Below are positions 31,252 through 40,886 of a stretch of DNA of 64,000 nt, piece by piece (position 1 is the first letter of the stretch; each line of letters opens with the position of its first letter). The stretch is from Mycobacterium sp. GA-1841 (GTDB lineage: Bacteria > Actinomycetota > Actinomycetes > Mycobacteriales > Mycobacteriaceae). Location: NCBI RefSeq assembly GCF_001954135.1, contig NZ_MBEQ01000015.1, positions 1 to 64,000 on the forward strand. The letters are read 5' to 3'. Below the pieces are notes generated by a model. It was not told where the DNA came from, did not search any database, and saw only the letters and a list, made by a program, of their open reading frames with translations. The position numbers were made by a program, and so were the translations under genes.

Positions 31252-32478
31252 ATGGAGCGCGTGCCGACAATTCCTAAGAAGCCGTCCCCGGCCGACGGGC
31301 CGTCTCCGGTAGTGGCGATGATCGGCGGCGGCCAGCTCGCCAGGATGACGCACCAGGCGGCGATCGCGCTGGGGCAGACCCTGCGGGTGCTCGCCGCCGG
31401 GCCCGATGAATCCGCTGCTCAGGTAACGCCCGACGTCGTCATCGGCTCCCACACCGACCTGGACGCGTTGCGCCGCGCGGCCGACGGCGCCGCGGCATTG
31501 ACATTCGACCATGAGCATGTGCCCACCGAACACCTCGAAAAGCTGGTGGCCGAGGGTGTCACGGTCAACCCGCCGCCCCAAGCGCTGGTACATGCCCAGG
31601 ACAAGCTGCTGATGCGTCGCAAGCTGAAGGCCCTGGGCGCCCCGGTGCCACGGTTCGCCGAGATCACCTCCGTCGAGGACGTCGAGGCGTTCGTGGCCGA
31701 GATCGACGGCCCGGTGGTCATCAAGACCGTGCGTGGCGGCTACGACGGCAAGGGCGTGGTGATGGCCGACGATCTGGCCGCCGCGCGCGATGTCGTCGCC
31801 GGGTATCTGGCCGACGGGGTACCGGTGCTGGCCGAGGAACGCGTGGCGATGCGCCGTGAGCTTGCCGCGCTCGTCGCACGCTCGCCGTTCGGGCAGGGCG
31901 CGGCCTGGCCGGTGGTCGAAACCGTGCAGCGTGACGGAATCTGCGTCGAGGTGTACGCCCCGGCTCCCGGGTTGTCCGATGAACTCGGTTCGGCGGCACA
32001 GGAACTCGGTCTGCGGCTGGCCGACGAGCTCGGCGTGGTCGGGGTGCTGGCCGTGGAACTGTTCGAGACGGTCGACGGTGGGCTTTTGGTCAACGAGCTG
32101 GCCATGCGTCCGCACAACTCCGGACACTGGACCATGAACGGCGCGGTCACCAGCCAGTTCGAGCAGCATCTGCGGGCGGTATTGGATTACCCGCTCGGGG
32201 ACACCTCGGCCATCGCACCGGCCGCGGTGATGGCCAATGTGCTGGGCGCACCGGAGACACCGGCGATGTCGATGGATGAACGGTTGCACCACCTGTTCGC
32301 GCGGATCCCCGACGCGAAGGTACATCTGTACGGCAAGGGGGAGCGGCCCGGACGCAAACTCGGGCACGTCAACATCATCGGCGCCGACATGGATGAACTA
32401 CGCGAACGCGCGGTACGGGCGGCGCACTGGTTGTCACACGGCGAGTGGACTGACGGATGGGATGAACACGGTGACTAG
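31252..32478 (+). CDS. purK: 5-(carboxyamino)imidazole ribonucleotide synthase
   Basis: PurK uses ATP and bicarbonate to make N5-CAIR from AIR in purine synthesis. The 408-residue ATP-grasp protein shows [50 protein letters not shown], and the metal-binding end [19 protein letters not shown] 31252 ([11 protein letters not shown]) and GTG 31261 are both possible starts; the frame further upstream is not family-like. It overlaps purE by 17 bases. Confidence 0.95.
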   Translation: MERVPTIPKKPSPADGPSPVVAMIGGGQLARMTHQAAIALGQTLRVLAAGPDESAAQVTPDVVIGSHTDLDALRRAADGAAALTFDHEHVPTEHLEKLVAEGVTVNPPPQALVHAQDKLLMRRKLKALGAPVPRFAEITSVEDVEAFVAEIDGPVVIKTVRGGYDGKGVVMADDLAAARDVVAGYLADGVPVLAEERVAMRRELAALVARSPFGQGAAWPVVETVQRDGICVEVYAPAPGLSDELGSAAQELGLRLADELGVVGVLAVELFETVDGGLLVNELAMRPHNSGHWTMNGAVTSQFEQHLRAVLDYPLGDTSAIAPAAVMANVLGAPETPAMSMDERLHHLFARIPDAKVHLYGKGERPGRKLGHVNIIGADMDELRERAVRAAHWLSHGEWTDGWDEHGD

Positions 32479-32995
32479 CGAAGCGACGGGATCGGGCCCC
32501 AAGGTCGGACTCATCATGGGCAGCGACAGCGACTGGTCGGTGATGTCGGATGCGGCCACCGCGCTCGCCGAGTTCGAGGTGCCGTTCGAGGTCGGGGTGG
32601 TCTCGGCGCACCGCACCCCGCAACGCATGCTCGACTACGCCAAGACCGCGGCCGAGCGCGGTATCGAGGTGATCATCGCCGGCGCGGGCGGCGCCGCGCA
32701 TCTGCCCGGGATGGTGGCGTCTGCCACACCACTTCCGGTGATCGGGGTGCCGGTGCCGCTGGCCCGCCTCGACGGAATGGACTCGCTGCTGTCCATCGTG
32801 CAGATGCCCGCCGGGGTACCGGTGGCCACGGTTTCCATTGGCGGAGCTCGCAATGCGGGCTTGCTGGCAGTGCGGATCCTGGGCTCGGCCGACGCCGCCG
32901 TGCAGGCCCGGATGGTCAAGTTCCAGGCCGATCTGGAAGCCATGGTGCTGGCGAAAGACGCCGCCTTGCGTGATCGCCTGTTGGGCGACGGCTGA
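32462..32995 (+). CDS. purE: 5-(carboxyamino)imidazole ribonucleotide mutase
   Basis: This class I PurE of 177 residues converts N5-CAIR to CAIR. The active-site loop [16 protein letters not shown], the [15 protein letters not shown] motif and [13 protein letters not shown] are complete. ATG 32462 lies inside the end of purK; GTG 32471 is an alternative. Tight overlap with purK indicates a coupled pair, as in M. tuberculosis. Confidence 0.95.
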   Translation: MNTVTSEATGSGPKVGLIMGSDSDWSVMSDAATALAEFEVPFEVGVVSAHRTPQRMLDYAKTAAERGIEVIIAGAGGAAHLPGMVASATPLPVIGVPVPLARLDGMDSLLSIVQMPAGVPVATVSIGGARNAGLLAVRILGSADAAVQARMVKFQADLEAMVLAKDAALRDRLLGDG

Positions 32996-33004
32996 ATTCA
33001 GGAG

Positions 33005-33661
33005 TCAGTCCCCGATGAGCCCGCGAATGCGTGGCGTCAGGGACTCGATCGGTTCATCGGTCGACATCACCACCACTGCGGTGCGGCCGCCGCCGCCCCG
33101 GTAGATCGGCCACGTTGCGGCCAGCGCCTCGGCCAGGTCCGATCGTGGGTTGGTCGAGTCGCCGCGCAGCCATCGGCGCAACACATGGTTGTGGGCGGCG
33201 ACCACGGCGTTGGCGAACAGTTCGGCGCGCAGATCCGCCGTCCAATCCGCGGTCTGCGCGGTCCGAAGGTGCTTGGTGAACAGCCGGACATACCGTGACA
33301 CCACGGCCGTTTCGAAGTCGCGCAGGGCTCCTACCGTGCGGGTGAGCCGATAGCGCGTCCGCGCGCGCTCACCCTCGGCGAGGTAGTTCTCGAATACCGA
33401 CGTGGTTGCCACCGCGATGACCTCGGCGGGGAGCGCTTCGGCCGGCACCGCCGAGAGTCTCTCGTCGGCGCGGCGCAGCAACGCCTCGTGATCGGGAAAG
33501 ATCATCGCTTCTTTCGACCCGAACTGACGAAATGCCGTGGTGCGTCCCACCTGCGCCCGGGCCGCAATGTCGTCGACGCTGGTGGTCTCGTACCCGCGTT
33601 CTTCGAACAGCTCGAACGCCGCGCTCACCAGGCGCTCCCGAGTGCTTGGCAGACCGGGCAT
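33005..33661 (-). CDS. TetR-family transcriptional regulator
   Basis: The 218-residue protein has an N-terminal TetR HTH (RERLVSAAFELFEERGYETT, DDIAARAQVGRTTAFRQFGSKEAM) and an all-helical ligand domain. ATG 33661 (MPGLPSTRERL) fits; the frame upstream is open but is antisense to fadE25. It is divergent from fadE25, with two 13-base palindromes between them, so it most likely represses fadE25 and itself in response to an acyl-CoA-type ligand. Confidence 0.88.
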   Translation of the reverse strand: MPGLPSTRERLVSAAFELFEERGYETTSVDDIAARAQVGRTTAFRQFGSKEAMIFPDHEALLRRADERLSAVPAEALPAEVIAVATTSVFENYLAEGERARTRYRLTRTVGALRDFETAVVSRYVRLFTKHLRTAQTADWTADLRAELFANAVVAAHNHVLRRWLRGDSTNPRSDLAEALAATWPIYRGGGGRTAVVVMSTDEPIESLTPRIRGLIGD

Positions 33662-33678
33662 GGGGTACACCTCCGTCG

Positions 33679-33712
33679 GGTACTGAGTGCCAATGATATG
33701 GTACTCAGTACC
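33679..33712. promoter_or_regulatory. Double TetR operator between tetR and fadE25
   Basis: Two 13-base palindromes, GGTACTGAGTGCC (33679-33691) and GGTACTCAGTACC (33700-33712), start 21 bases apart, two helical turns. They differ at only two positions and follow GGTACTSAGTRCC. They lie in the short divergent promoter region, the expected place for TetR binding. Confidence 0.75.
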
Positions 33713-33799
33713 AAAAGTAGCAGGGCGATGTACTCGATGTGCAGTCCGGGCAACGATGGAAACCAAGAGAGCCAAAAGCTGAAAGCGAAGGAGAAGATC

Positions 33800-34969
33800 A
33801 TGGCTGGTTGGGCCGGAAACCCATCTTTTGATCTGTTTCAGCTGCCGGAGGAGCATCAGGAGCTTCGGGCGGCCATCAGGGCGCTGGCGGAGAAGGAAAT
33901 TGCCCCGCACGCTGCCGACGTCGACGAGAATGCGCGCTTCCCGGAGGAAGCTCTGCAGGCCCTGAATGCCTCGGGTTTCAACGCGATTCACGTGCCCGAG
34001 GAGTACGGCGGCCAGGGCGCCGATTCGGTCGCGGCCTGCATTGTGATCGAGGAAGTGGCCCGGGTGGACTGCTCGGCCTCGCTGATCCCGGCAGTCAACA
34101 AGCTGGGCACGATGGGGTTGATCCTGCGCGGCTCCGACGAGCTCAAGAAGCAGGTGCTGCCGTCCCTGGCGTCCGGTGAGGCGATGGCCTCCTACGCGCT
34201 GTCCGAACGCGAAGCCGGATCGGACGCGGCGGGCATGCGGACCCGCGCCAAGGCCGACGGGGACGACTGGATCCTCAACGGCGCCAAGTGCTGGATCACC
34301 AACGGCGGCAAGTCGAGCTGGTACACCGTGATGGCGGTGACCGACCCGGACAAGGGCGCCAACGGCATCTCGGCGTTCATGGTGCACAAGGACGACGAGG
34401 GCTTCTCCGTCGGACCCAAGGAGAGAAAGCTCGGCATCAAGGGGTCGCCCACCACCGAGCTGTATTTCGAGAACTGTCGGATCCCCGGCGACCGGATCAT
34501 CGGTGAGCCCGGTACCGGTTTCAAGACCGCGCTGGCCACCCTCGATCACACCCGGCCCACCATCGGTGCCCAGGCCGTCGGGGTCGCCCAGGGTGCGCTG
34601 GACGCGGCGATCGCCTACACCAAGGACCGCAAGCAGTTCGGCACGGCGATCGCCGATTTCCAGGCCGTGCAGTTCATGCTGGCCGACATGGCGATGAAGC
34701 TGGAAGCCGCGCGGTTGATGGTCTACCACGCCGCTGCCCGCGCCGAGCGTGGCGAGACCAACCTCGGGTTCATCTCGGCGGCGTCGAAGTGCTTGGCCTC
34801 CGACGTGGCCATGGAAGTCACCACCGACGCGGTGCAGCTGTTCGGCGGCGCCGGCTACACAGTGGACTTCCCGGTCGAGCGGATGATGCGTGACGCCAAG
34901 ATCACCCAGATCTACGAGGGCACCAACCAGATCCAGCGCGTGGTGATGAGCCGCGCCCTGCTCAAGTAG
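33800..34969 (+). CDS. fadE25: Acyl-CoA dehydrogenase FadE25
   Basis: This 389-residue flavoprotein performs the first oxidation of acyl-CoA beta-oxidation. It has YALSEREAGSDAAGMRTRA, WITNGGKSSWYTVMAVT, the QFG segment of KDRKQFGTAIADFQ, and FGGAGYTVDFPVERMMRD, with the catalytic Glu in YEGTNQIQR. ATG 33800 is preceded by gaaggaga. The sequence begins MAGWAGNPSFDLFQLPEEHQ as expected of FadE25. It is divergent from a TetR regulator. Confidence 0.94.
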   Translation: MAGWAGNPSFDLFQLPEEHQELRAAIRALAEKEIAPHAADVDENARFPEEALQALNASGFNAIHVPEEYGGQGADSVAACIVIEEVARVDCSASLIPAVNKLGTMGLILRGSDELKKQVLPSLASGEAMASYALSEREAGSDAAGMRTRAKADGDDWILNGAKCWITNGGKSSWYTVMAVTDPDKGANGISAFMVHKDDEGFSVGPKERKLGIKGSPTTELYFENCRIPGDRIIGEPGTGFKTALATLDHTRPTIGAQAVGVAQGALDAAIAYTKDRKQFGTAIADFQAVQFMLADMAMKLEAARLMVYHAAARAERGETNLGFISAASKCLASDVAMEVTTDAVQLFGGAGYTVDFPVERMMRDAKITQIYEGTNQIQRVVMSRALLK

Positions 34970-34996
34970 GTACCGCGAGTAACCCGCGGAAGGAAC

Positions 34997-37855
34997 TCAG
35001 CCGCGCAGCAACTGGACGGTGTGCAGGGGCCGACGGTCCGGCGCCAACTCACGAATCTGGGTACGGCAGCTGAACCCGTCGGCCACCACCGTGGTTTCGG
35101 CGGGCGCCTGGCGCAGGGCAGGTAGGAGCTTGTCCTCGGCGCAGGCCACCGACACGTCGTAGTGGCCGCGCTCGAACCCGAAATTGCCTGCCAAACCGCA
35201 ACATCCGGCATCGAGTACATCGAGATCGACACCGGCGCTCTCCAGCAGGGCGCTCTCGTGCCGATAGTGCAGCACCGCGTGCTGGTGGCAGTGCTGCTGG
35301 ACCACGGCGGTGTCCGACCGCGCCGGTGGTCGCCAATCCGGGGCGCGCAGCCGCAGGATCTCACCGATGGTGTGGGTCTGCGCGGCGAGCCGGTGCGCGT
35401 CCTCGTCCCCGTGCAGCAGCTCGGGCAGATCCGACCGGAAGACCGCAGCGCAGCTGGGCTCCAGCACGACCACGGGGGTACCGGCATGCAACGCCGGCCG
35501 CAGCGCCCGCAGGGTGCGGCGCAGTACACGTTTGGCTGTGCTCAGCTGGCCGGTGGAAATCCAGGTCAGCCCGCAGCACAACGCACCGCGGGGCACCTCG
35601 ACGGCAAAACCGGCCGATTCGAGCACATGGACGGCATCCTGGGCGATCTGCGGGTCGAAATTGTTGGTGAACGTGTCGGGCCACAACACCACCGGCCCCA
35701 ACGGTGCGTGCGGCGGCGCCACATGGCCGGCGAACGACGCACTGAACCGCTGCCGGGCGAACACCGGGATACCGCGGCGTTCGTCGATTCCACCGAGTCG
35801 CTTCACCGCGGCACCAAGGCTTTTGGTCTGCGCGGTGCGATTCACCAGCCCCGGTGCGGCCGCGGCCAGCCTGGCCCACAACGGAATCCAGCCCATCGAG
35901 TAGTGCGCCATCGGACGCAGCCGGTTGTGGTAGTGATGGGACAGGAACTCGGCCTTGTAGGTCGCCATGTCGACATTGACCGGGCAGTCGCTGCGACATC
36001 CCTTGCACGCCAAGCACAGGTCGAGCGCGTCACGCACCTCTTCGGACCGCCAGCCCTCGGTGATCACGTCACCCTGCAGCATCTCGAAGAGCAGCCGGGA
36101 CCGGCCGCGGGTGGAGTGCTCCTCCTCACCGGTGGCGCGGTAGCTCGGGCACATCACCCCGGATTCGTGGCCGCGGCAGTTGCCGACGCCGACGCAGCGG
36201 GCCGCCGCGTGGGAGAACCGGTGCTCGTCGTCGGGATAGCTGAAGTGCGTAGACGGATCGGCCGGGCGGTAGTCGGGTCCGTAGCGCAGGTTCTCGTCGA
36301 GCCGGTACGGGTGCACGATCTTGCCCGGGTTCATCCGGTTGCCGGGATCGAACAGCGCCTTGGTCCGCTCGAATGCGGTGACGACACGCTCGCCGAACAT
36401 GATCGGCAGCAACTCGCCGCGGGACTGCCCGTCGCCGTGCTCGCCGGACAGGGACCCACCGTAGTCGACCACGAGCCGCGCGGCGTCGTAGGCGAACCGC
36501 CGATACTTTGCCACGCCTTCGGCGGTACGCAGGTCGAACGGGATGCGGGTATGGATGCAGCCCTGGCCGAAATGTCCGTACAGCGAGGCGCTTTCATAGT
36601 CATAGCGGGTCAGCAGGGCGCGGAAATCTCGCAGGTAGTCGCCCAGCCGGTCCGGCGGTACGGCGGCATCCTCCCACCCCTCATGTGTTTCGGGGCCGGT
36701 CGGTGGATACGCAGTGGCGCCGAGGCCTGCTTCGCGGGCGGCCCAGACCTCCTTCTTGCGCACCGGGTCGTCGAGGACCGCGCCGTCGGTCTTCTCGCCC
36801 AACGCCGCGATCATCGTCTTCGCCGCACGGTCGGCCTCCTCCTGCGTGTCGCCGTTGAACTGCACCATCAGCCAGGCCTTGCCGTCGGGCAGTTCGCGTA
36901 AGGCCTTCTCGGCCAGCCGCCGAGAATGTTCGAGTTCGACGAGGCGATGGTCGAGACCCTCCAGCGCGGCGGGACGATGTTCGAGCACCGCGGGCACCGC
37001 ATCCCCGGCGGTGGTGATGTCGTCGAACCCGAGCAACGCCAGTGCGCTCGCGGCCGGACGCCGCACCAACTGCAGCTTGGCCCGCAGGACCGTGACGAGG
37101 GTGCTCTCGCTGCCGACGAGGGCCGTGGCCAGGTTGAAGTGGTTCTCCGGCAACAGGGAATCGAGGTTGTAGCCCGACACCCGACGCGGGATGTGCGGGT
37201 AACGAGACCGGATGTCGTCACCGTACTCCTCGATGATCGCGCGCAGCCCCTGGTACAACGCTGCGTCGCGGCCGCCGGCGGCGATGATCCGGTCGTATTC
37301 CTCGGCGGTGGTCTCAGCGACCCAGCGGCGGGTGCCGTCGTAGGTCAGGATCTCCAGCCCCAGAACCGAATCCGCCATTTTTCCGTAGGCCTGCGCGGTG
37401 GAGCCGCAGGAGTTGTTGCCGATCATGCCACCGATGGTGCAGTTGACGTGAGTGGATGGCTTAGGCCCGACCATCCAGCCCGACGACGCCAACTGGTCGT
37501 TGAGCACGTCGAGCTTGATGCCGGGCTCGACGACGACGGTGCCCTCGTCGGTGTCGACCGGCCCGATTCGCGTGCAGTACTTGCTCCAGTCCAGCACCAC
37601 CGCGGCGTTACAACATTGGCCGGCCAGGCTGGTGCCGCCGCCTCGGGACAACACCGGCACATCGTGGTCGCGGCACACCGCGATCGCGGCGGCGGCCGCA
37701 TCCGGGGTCCTCGGCACCACCACCCCGATCGGGACCTGGCGGTAGTTGGAGGCGTCGGTCGAATAGGTGGCCCGGGAGCCCGGATCGAAACGGACTTCTC
37801 CGATGACCCGCTGCCGCAAATCGGCGGCCAGGGACTCGAACAGCAGTGCAGTCAT
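34997..37855 (-). CDS. FAD-linked oxidase fused to Fe-S/CCG domains (YdiJ / D-2-hydroxyacid dehydrogenase type)
   Basis: This 952-residue two-part oxidoreductase has an N-terminal PCMH-type FAD domain (VLSRGGGTSLAGQCCNAAVV, NCTIGGMIGNNSCGSTAQAY) with a C-terminal FAD-oxidase region, then a 4Fe-4S part (CVGVGNCRGHESGVMCPSYR, CLACKGCRSDCPVNVDM) and two CCG motifs (GALCCGLTW, GCCGLAGNFGFERGHYD). It resembles YdiJ and D-lactate or D-2-hydroxyglutarate dehydrogenases that feed electrons to the respiratory chain. ATG 37855 (MTALLFESLAADLRQ) is taken. It is last in the minus-strand sugar-oxidation block. Confidence 0.88.
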   Translation of the reverse strand: MTALLFESLAADLRQRVIGEVRFDPGSRATYSTDASNYRQVPIGVVVPRTPDAAAAAIAVCRDHDVPVLSRGGGTSLAGQCCNAAVVLDWSKYCTRIGPVDTDEGTVVVEPGIKLDVLNDQLASSGWMVGPKPSTHVNCTIGGMIGNNSCGSTAQAYGKMADSVLGLEILTYDGTRRWVAETTAEEYDRIIAAGGRDAALYQGLRAIIEEYGDDIRSRYPHIPRRVSGYNLDSLLPENHFNLATALVGSESTLVTVLRAKLQLVRRPAASALALLGFDDITTAGDAVPAVLEHRPAALEGLDHRLVELEHSRRLAEKALRELPDGKAWLMVQFNGDTQEEADRAAKTMIAALGEKTDGAVLDDPVRKKEVWAAREAGLGATAYPPTGPETHEGWEDAAVPPDRLGDYLRDFRALLTRYDYESASLYGHFGQGCIHTRIPFDLRTAEGVAKYRRFAYDAARLVVDYGGSLSGEHGDGQSRGELLPIMFGERVVTAFERTKALFDPGNRMNPGKIVHPYRLDENLRYGPDYRPADPSTHFSYPDDEHRFSHAAARCVGVGNCRGHESGVMCPSYRATGEEEHSTRGRSRLLFEMLQGDVITEGWRSEEVRDALDLCLACKGCRSDCPVNVDMATYKAEFLSHHYHNRLRPMAHYSMGWIPLWARLAAAAPGLVNRTAQTKSLGAAVKRLGGIDERRGIPVFARQRFSASFAGHVAPPHAPLGPVVLWPDTFTNNFDPQIAQDAVHVLESAGFAVEVPRGALCCGLTWISTGQLSTAKRVLRRTLRALRPALHAGTPVVVLEPSCAAVFRSDLPELLHGDEDAHRLAAQTHTIGEILRLRAPDWRPPARSDTAVVQQHCHQHAVLHYRHESALLESAGVDLDVLDAGCCGLAGNFGFERGHYDVSVACAEDKLLPALRQAPAETTVVADGFSCRTQIRELAPDRRPLHTVQLLRG

Positions 37856-37874
37856 GGTGATCCTCGGTGGATTG

Positions 37875-38984
37875 TCAAAGCACACGGTGATTTTCGAGGT
37901 CGGCCCGACGCAGGGTCAGGCCGTGACCCGGCCGTTCCGGCGACAGCCGCAGCATCCCGTCGACCGGTGGTGCCGCGCCCTCGAAGTAGCGCAGTGCAAT
38001 CCGCGCGTGGTCGTGAAACCACTCGAGGTGACGCAGGTTGGGTACGCAGGCCGCGACATGGGCGTGCAGGTAGGGCGCACAGTGTGCCGAGATCTGCAGA
38101 TGGTGCGCGGCGGCGACGGTGGCGACGCGCAGCCATTCGGTGATGCCGCCGCACCGCGACGCGTCGGCCTGCAGGCAGTCGAGGGCCTCGCCGGCACACA
38201 TCCGCCGGAAGTAGGTGAGGTCGTAGCCGTATTCGCCCGCAGCCACGTCGGCATCGACGGCCTCGCGTACCGCGCGTAGGCCGGCCAGGTCGTCGGAGGA
38301 CACCGGTTCCTCGAACCAGGCCACGTGGCAGTCGGCGACGTCACGCATCAACCGCACGGCCTGCTTGACCTGGTACCCGCCGTTGGCGTCCACATACAGC
38401 TCGCACTCCGACCCGATCACGTGGCGCGCCTGGCGGATTCGGCTCATGTCCCGCGGAATCCGATCACCCCAGGACTCGCCGATCTTGATCTTGACCCGGG
38501 GGATCCCCAAATTCTGTGTCCACTCGGTCAACTGACCGCGCAGCTGGTGTTCGGTGTAGGTGGTGAACCCGCCGCTGCCGTACACCGGAACGGCGTCGCG
38601 GACCGCCCCGATCAACCGGTGCAGCGGCAGCTCGAGCAGTCGCGCTTTCAGATCCCACAGGGCCACGTCGACCGCGGAGATCGCCTGTCCCGCCACTCCG
38701 CTGCGGCCCGCGTTGCGGACTGCCCGGACCATGGCATCGAGGCCACCGGCCACGTCGAACACATTGCGCCCCACGACCTGTGGTGCCAACAGCTCGCGGA
38801 TCAGTGGCACCGCTGCCGTGGGCCCATAGGTCCATCCGGTGCCCGTTGCCCCGCCGCAGTGGACGGTGACCACCACCAGCGTGGTGCTGTCCCAGCTCAG
38901 GGTGCCGTCGGCCTCGGGGGAGTCGGTGGGGATGGTGTAGGCGGCTGCGGTGAGGTCGGTGACCGGTGCGGTGGGGCCGTGCAT
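37875..38984 (-). CDS. Enolase-superfamily (mandelate racemase-like) sugar-acid dehydratase-like protein
   Basis: This 369-residue protein has a capping domain and a TIM barrel with the superfamily catalytic parts: the KxK motif in VKIKIGESWGD, the metal aspartate in LYVDANGGYQ, the second ligand in WFEEPVSSDD, the third in AAGEYGYD, and the late ADASRCGGITEW and HCAPYLH segments. It resembles acid-sugar dehydratases, but the exact substrate (gluconate, galactonate or similar) cannot be chosen. It sits 13 bases downstream of the TPP enzyme gene and 19 upstream of the FAD/Fe-S oxidase. Confidence 0.85.
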   Translation of the reverse strand: MHGPTAPVTDLTAAAYTIPTDSPEADGTLSWDSTTLVVVTVHCGGATGTGWTYGPTAAVPLIRELLAPQVVGRNVFDVAGGLDAMVRAVRNAGRSGVAGQAISAVDVALWDLKARLLELPLHRLIGAVRDAVPVYGSGGFTTYTEHQLRGQLTEWTQNLGIPRVKIKIGESWGDRIPRDMSRIRQARHVIGSECELYVDANGGYQVKQAVRLMRDVADCHVAWFEEPVSSDDLAGLRAVREAVDADVAAGEYGYDLTYFRRMCAGEALDCLQADASRCGGITEWLRVATVAAAHHLQISAHCAPYLHAHVAACVPNLRHLEWFHDHARIALRYFEGAAPPVDGMLRLSPERPGHGLTLRRADLENHRVL

Positions 38985-38997
38985 GACGATCCCCGGG

Positions 38998-40791
38998 TCA
39001 GCTGTTGCGGTGCGGGACGAATTCCTGCGCCTTGGCCTTGATGCCCTCCTTGATGAAGCCCCAACTGTTCTCGTCACCCTCCAGTACCGCCGAAGCGGTC
39101 GACTTGAACTGTTCCCAGGTGGCGTGCGGCGGGATGGGCGGCAGGTCGGGATCGGTGTGGACATCCAGCACCATGGGTTTCTGCGCCGAGAGGGCGTGAC
39201 GCCACGCGTCGGCGAGTTCCTCGGGATCTTTGACCGTCATCGCCTCAAGTCCCAGGCTGGCGGCGAATGCGGCATAGTCGACGTCTGGAAGTGCTTGCGA
39301 CTCGGTGAATTTCGGTGCGCCGCTCATGGCCCGCATCTCCCAGGTGACCTGGTTCAGATCGTTGTTGTGCAAGATGGCCACGATCAGTCGAGGATCGGAC
39401 CATTCGTGGTGATAGCGCTTGATGGTGATGAGTTCGGCCATCCCGTTCATCTGCATGGCGCCGTCGCCGACGAACGCGATCGCCGGGCGGTCCGGGTGGG
39501 CGAACTTCGCCCCGATGGCATACGGCACCCCCGGGCCCATGGTGGCCAGGTTCCCCGACAGGGAGCCGCGCATGTCACCGCGGAACCGCAGTTGGCGTGC
39601 ATACCAATTGGCCGATGACCCGGAGTCTGCGGTGACGATCGCATTGTCGGGCAACATCGGGGATACTTCGGCGAACAGCCGCAGAGGGTTGACCGGGTGG
39701 GCGCCGACCATGGCCTGCAGGTGCATCGTCTCCCACCATCGGGACACGTTCTTCTCGATGGTCTCGCGCCACGACCGGTCCGTCTTGCGCTTCAGGTGCG
39801 GAATCAGCGCCCGCAGCGCGGTTTTGGCATCCGCGACCAGGTTCACCTCGTACGGATAGCGCATGCCGATCATCTTCGGGTCGATGTCGATCTGCACGCC
39901 GCGGGCCTGGCCGTACTCCGGCATGAACTGCGAGTACGGGAAGCTGGAACCGATCGTGAGCACGGTGTCGCAGTCGCGCATCATCTCGTAGCTGGGGCGG
40001 GTGCCCAACAGGCCGATGGAGCCGGTCACCCACGGTAGCTCGTCGGACAGGACGTCCTTGCCCAGCAATGCTTTTGCCGCACCGGCACCGAGCAGGTCGG
40101 CAACCTCGGCCACCTCGGCGCGCGCGTCGCGGGCACCGGTGCCGACCAGCATGGCGACCTTCGCGCCGGAGTTGAGCACTTCGGCCGCACGGGTGATGGC
40201 CGCGTCGTCGGGCGCGATGTCGGGCCAGTCGATGCCCAGGCTCGACGGCACCATCTTGAACTCGTGGGTCGGCGGGGTATACGGCAGTTCCTGGACGTCG
40301 GCCGGGATGATCAGCGCGGTGGGCGCGCGCTCGGCCAGTGCGGTGCGGATGGCGCGGTCCAGGACGTTGGGCAGCTGTTCGGCCACGTTGACCGTCTCGA
40401 CGTAGGCTCCCGCGACATCCTTGTACAGGTTCGCCAGGTCCACCTCCTGCTGGTAGGAGCCGCCCATCGCGCTGCGGTTGGTCTGTCCGACGATCGCCAC
40501 CACCGGCACGTGGTCGAGTTTGGCGTCGTAGAGGCCGTTGAGCAGATGGATCGCCCCCGGCCCGGACGTGGCCATGCACACGCCGATCTTGCCGCTGAAC
40601 TTCGCGTAGCCGACGGCTTCGAACGCGCTCATCTCCTCGTGCCGGGCCTGGATGAAGCGAGGACAGTCCTCGGCTCGCCCCCAGGCCGCCAGGATGGCGT
40701 TGATGCCGTCGCCGGGGAAGGCGAAGACATCTCTCACATCCCATTCCCGTAGGCGTTGCAGTAGGTAATCGGCGACTTTTTGCTCAGCCAT
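38998..40791 (-). CDS. TPP-dependent enzyme, pyruvate oxidase/PoxB-like
   Basis: This 597-residue thiamine-diphosphate enzyme has the catalytic Glu region ARHEEMSAFEAVGYAKF and the TPP/metal motif VGDGAMQMNGMAELIT ending in HNNDLN. The middle domain is of the pyruvate oxidase/acetolactate synthase type. Without an obvious lipid-binding tail like that of E. coli PoxB, the reaction could be pyruvate decarboxylation to acetate and CO2 or a related 2-oxo acid reaction. ATG 40791 is preceded by gaggagga. Confidence 0.85.
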   Translation of the reverse strand: MAEQKVADYLLQRLREWDVRDVFAFPGDGINAILAAWGRAEDCPRFIQARHEEMSAFEAVGYAKFSGKIGVCMATSGPGAIHLLNGLYDAKLDHVPVVAIVGQTNRSAMGGSYQQEVDLANLYKDVAGAYVETVNVAEQLPNVLDRAIRTALAERAPTALIIPADVQELPYTPPTHEFKMVPSSLGIDWPDIAPDDAAITRAAEVLNSGAKVAMLVGTGARDARAEVAEVADLLGAGAAKALLGKDVLSDELPWVTGSIGLLGTRPSYEMMRDCDTVLTIGSSFPYSQFMPEYGQARGVQIDIDPKMIGMRYPYEVNLVADAKTALRALIPHLKRKTDRSWRETIEKNVSRWWETMHLQAMVGAHPVNPLRLFAEVSPMLPDNAIVTADSGSSANWYARQLRFRGDMRGSLSGNLATMGPGVPYAIGAKFAHPDRPAIAFVGDGAMQMNGMAELITIKRYHHEWSDPRLIVAILHNNDLNQVTWEMRAMSGAPKFTESQALPDVDYAAFAASLGLEAMTVKDPEELADAWRHALSAQKPMVLDVHTDPDLPPIPPHATWEQFKSTASAVLEGDENSWGFIKEGIKAKAQEFVPHRNS

Positions 40792-40886
40792 GGGTTCCTC
40801 CTCTGCGGTGGCGGACGATGCGGTCCGGGTACCCGCTTTCGTTGTTGGTATGCAATTGTTGTTGTCAAGCAAATAACTGACCGGCG

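Noticed and set aside
33662..34729. N-terminal extension of the TetR regulator to 574 residues
   Set aside because: The added part is antisense to fadE25 and crosses the operator region; the HTH begins right after ATG 33661.
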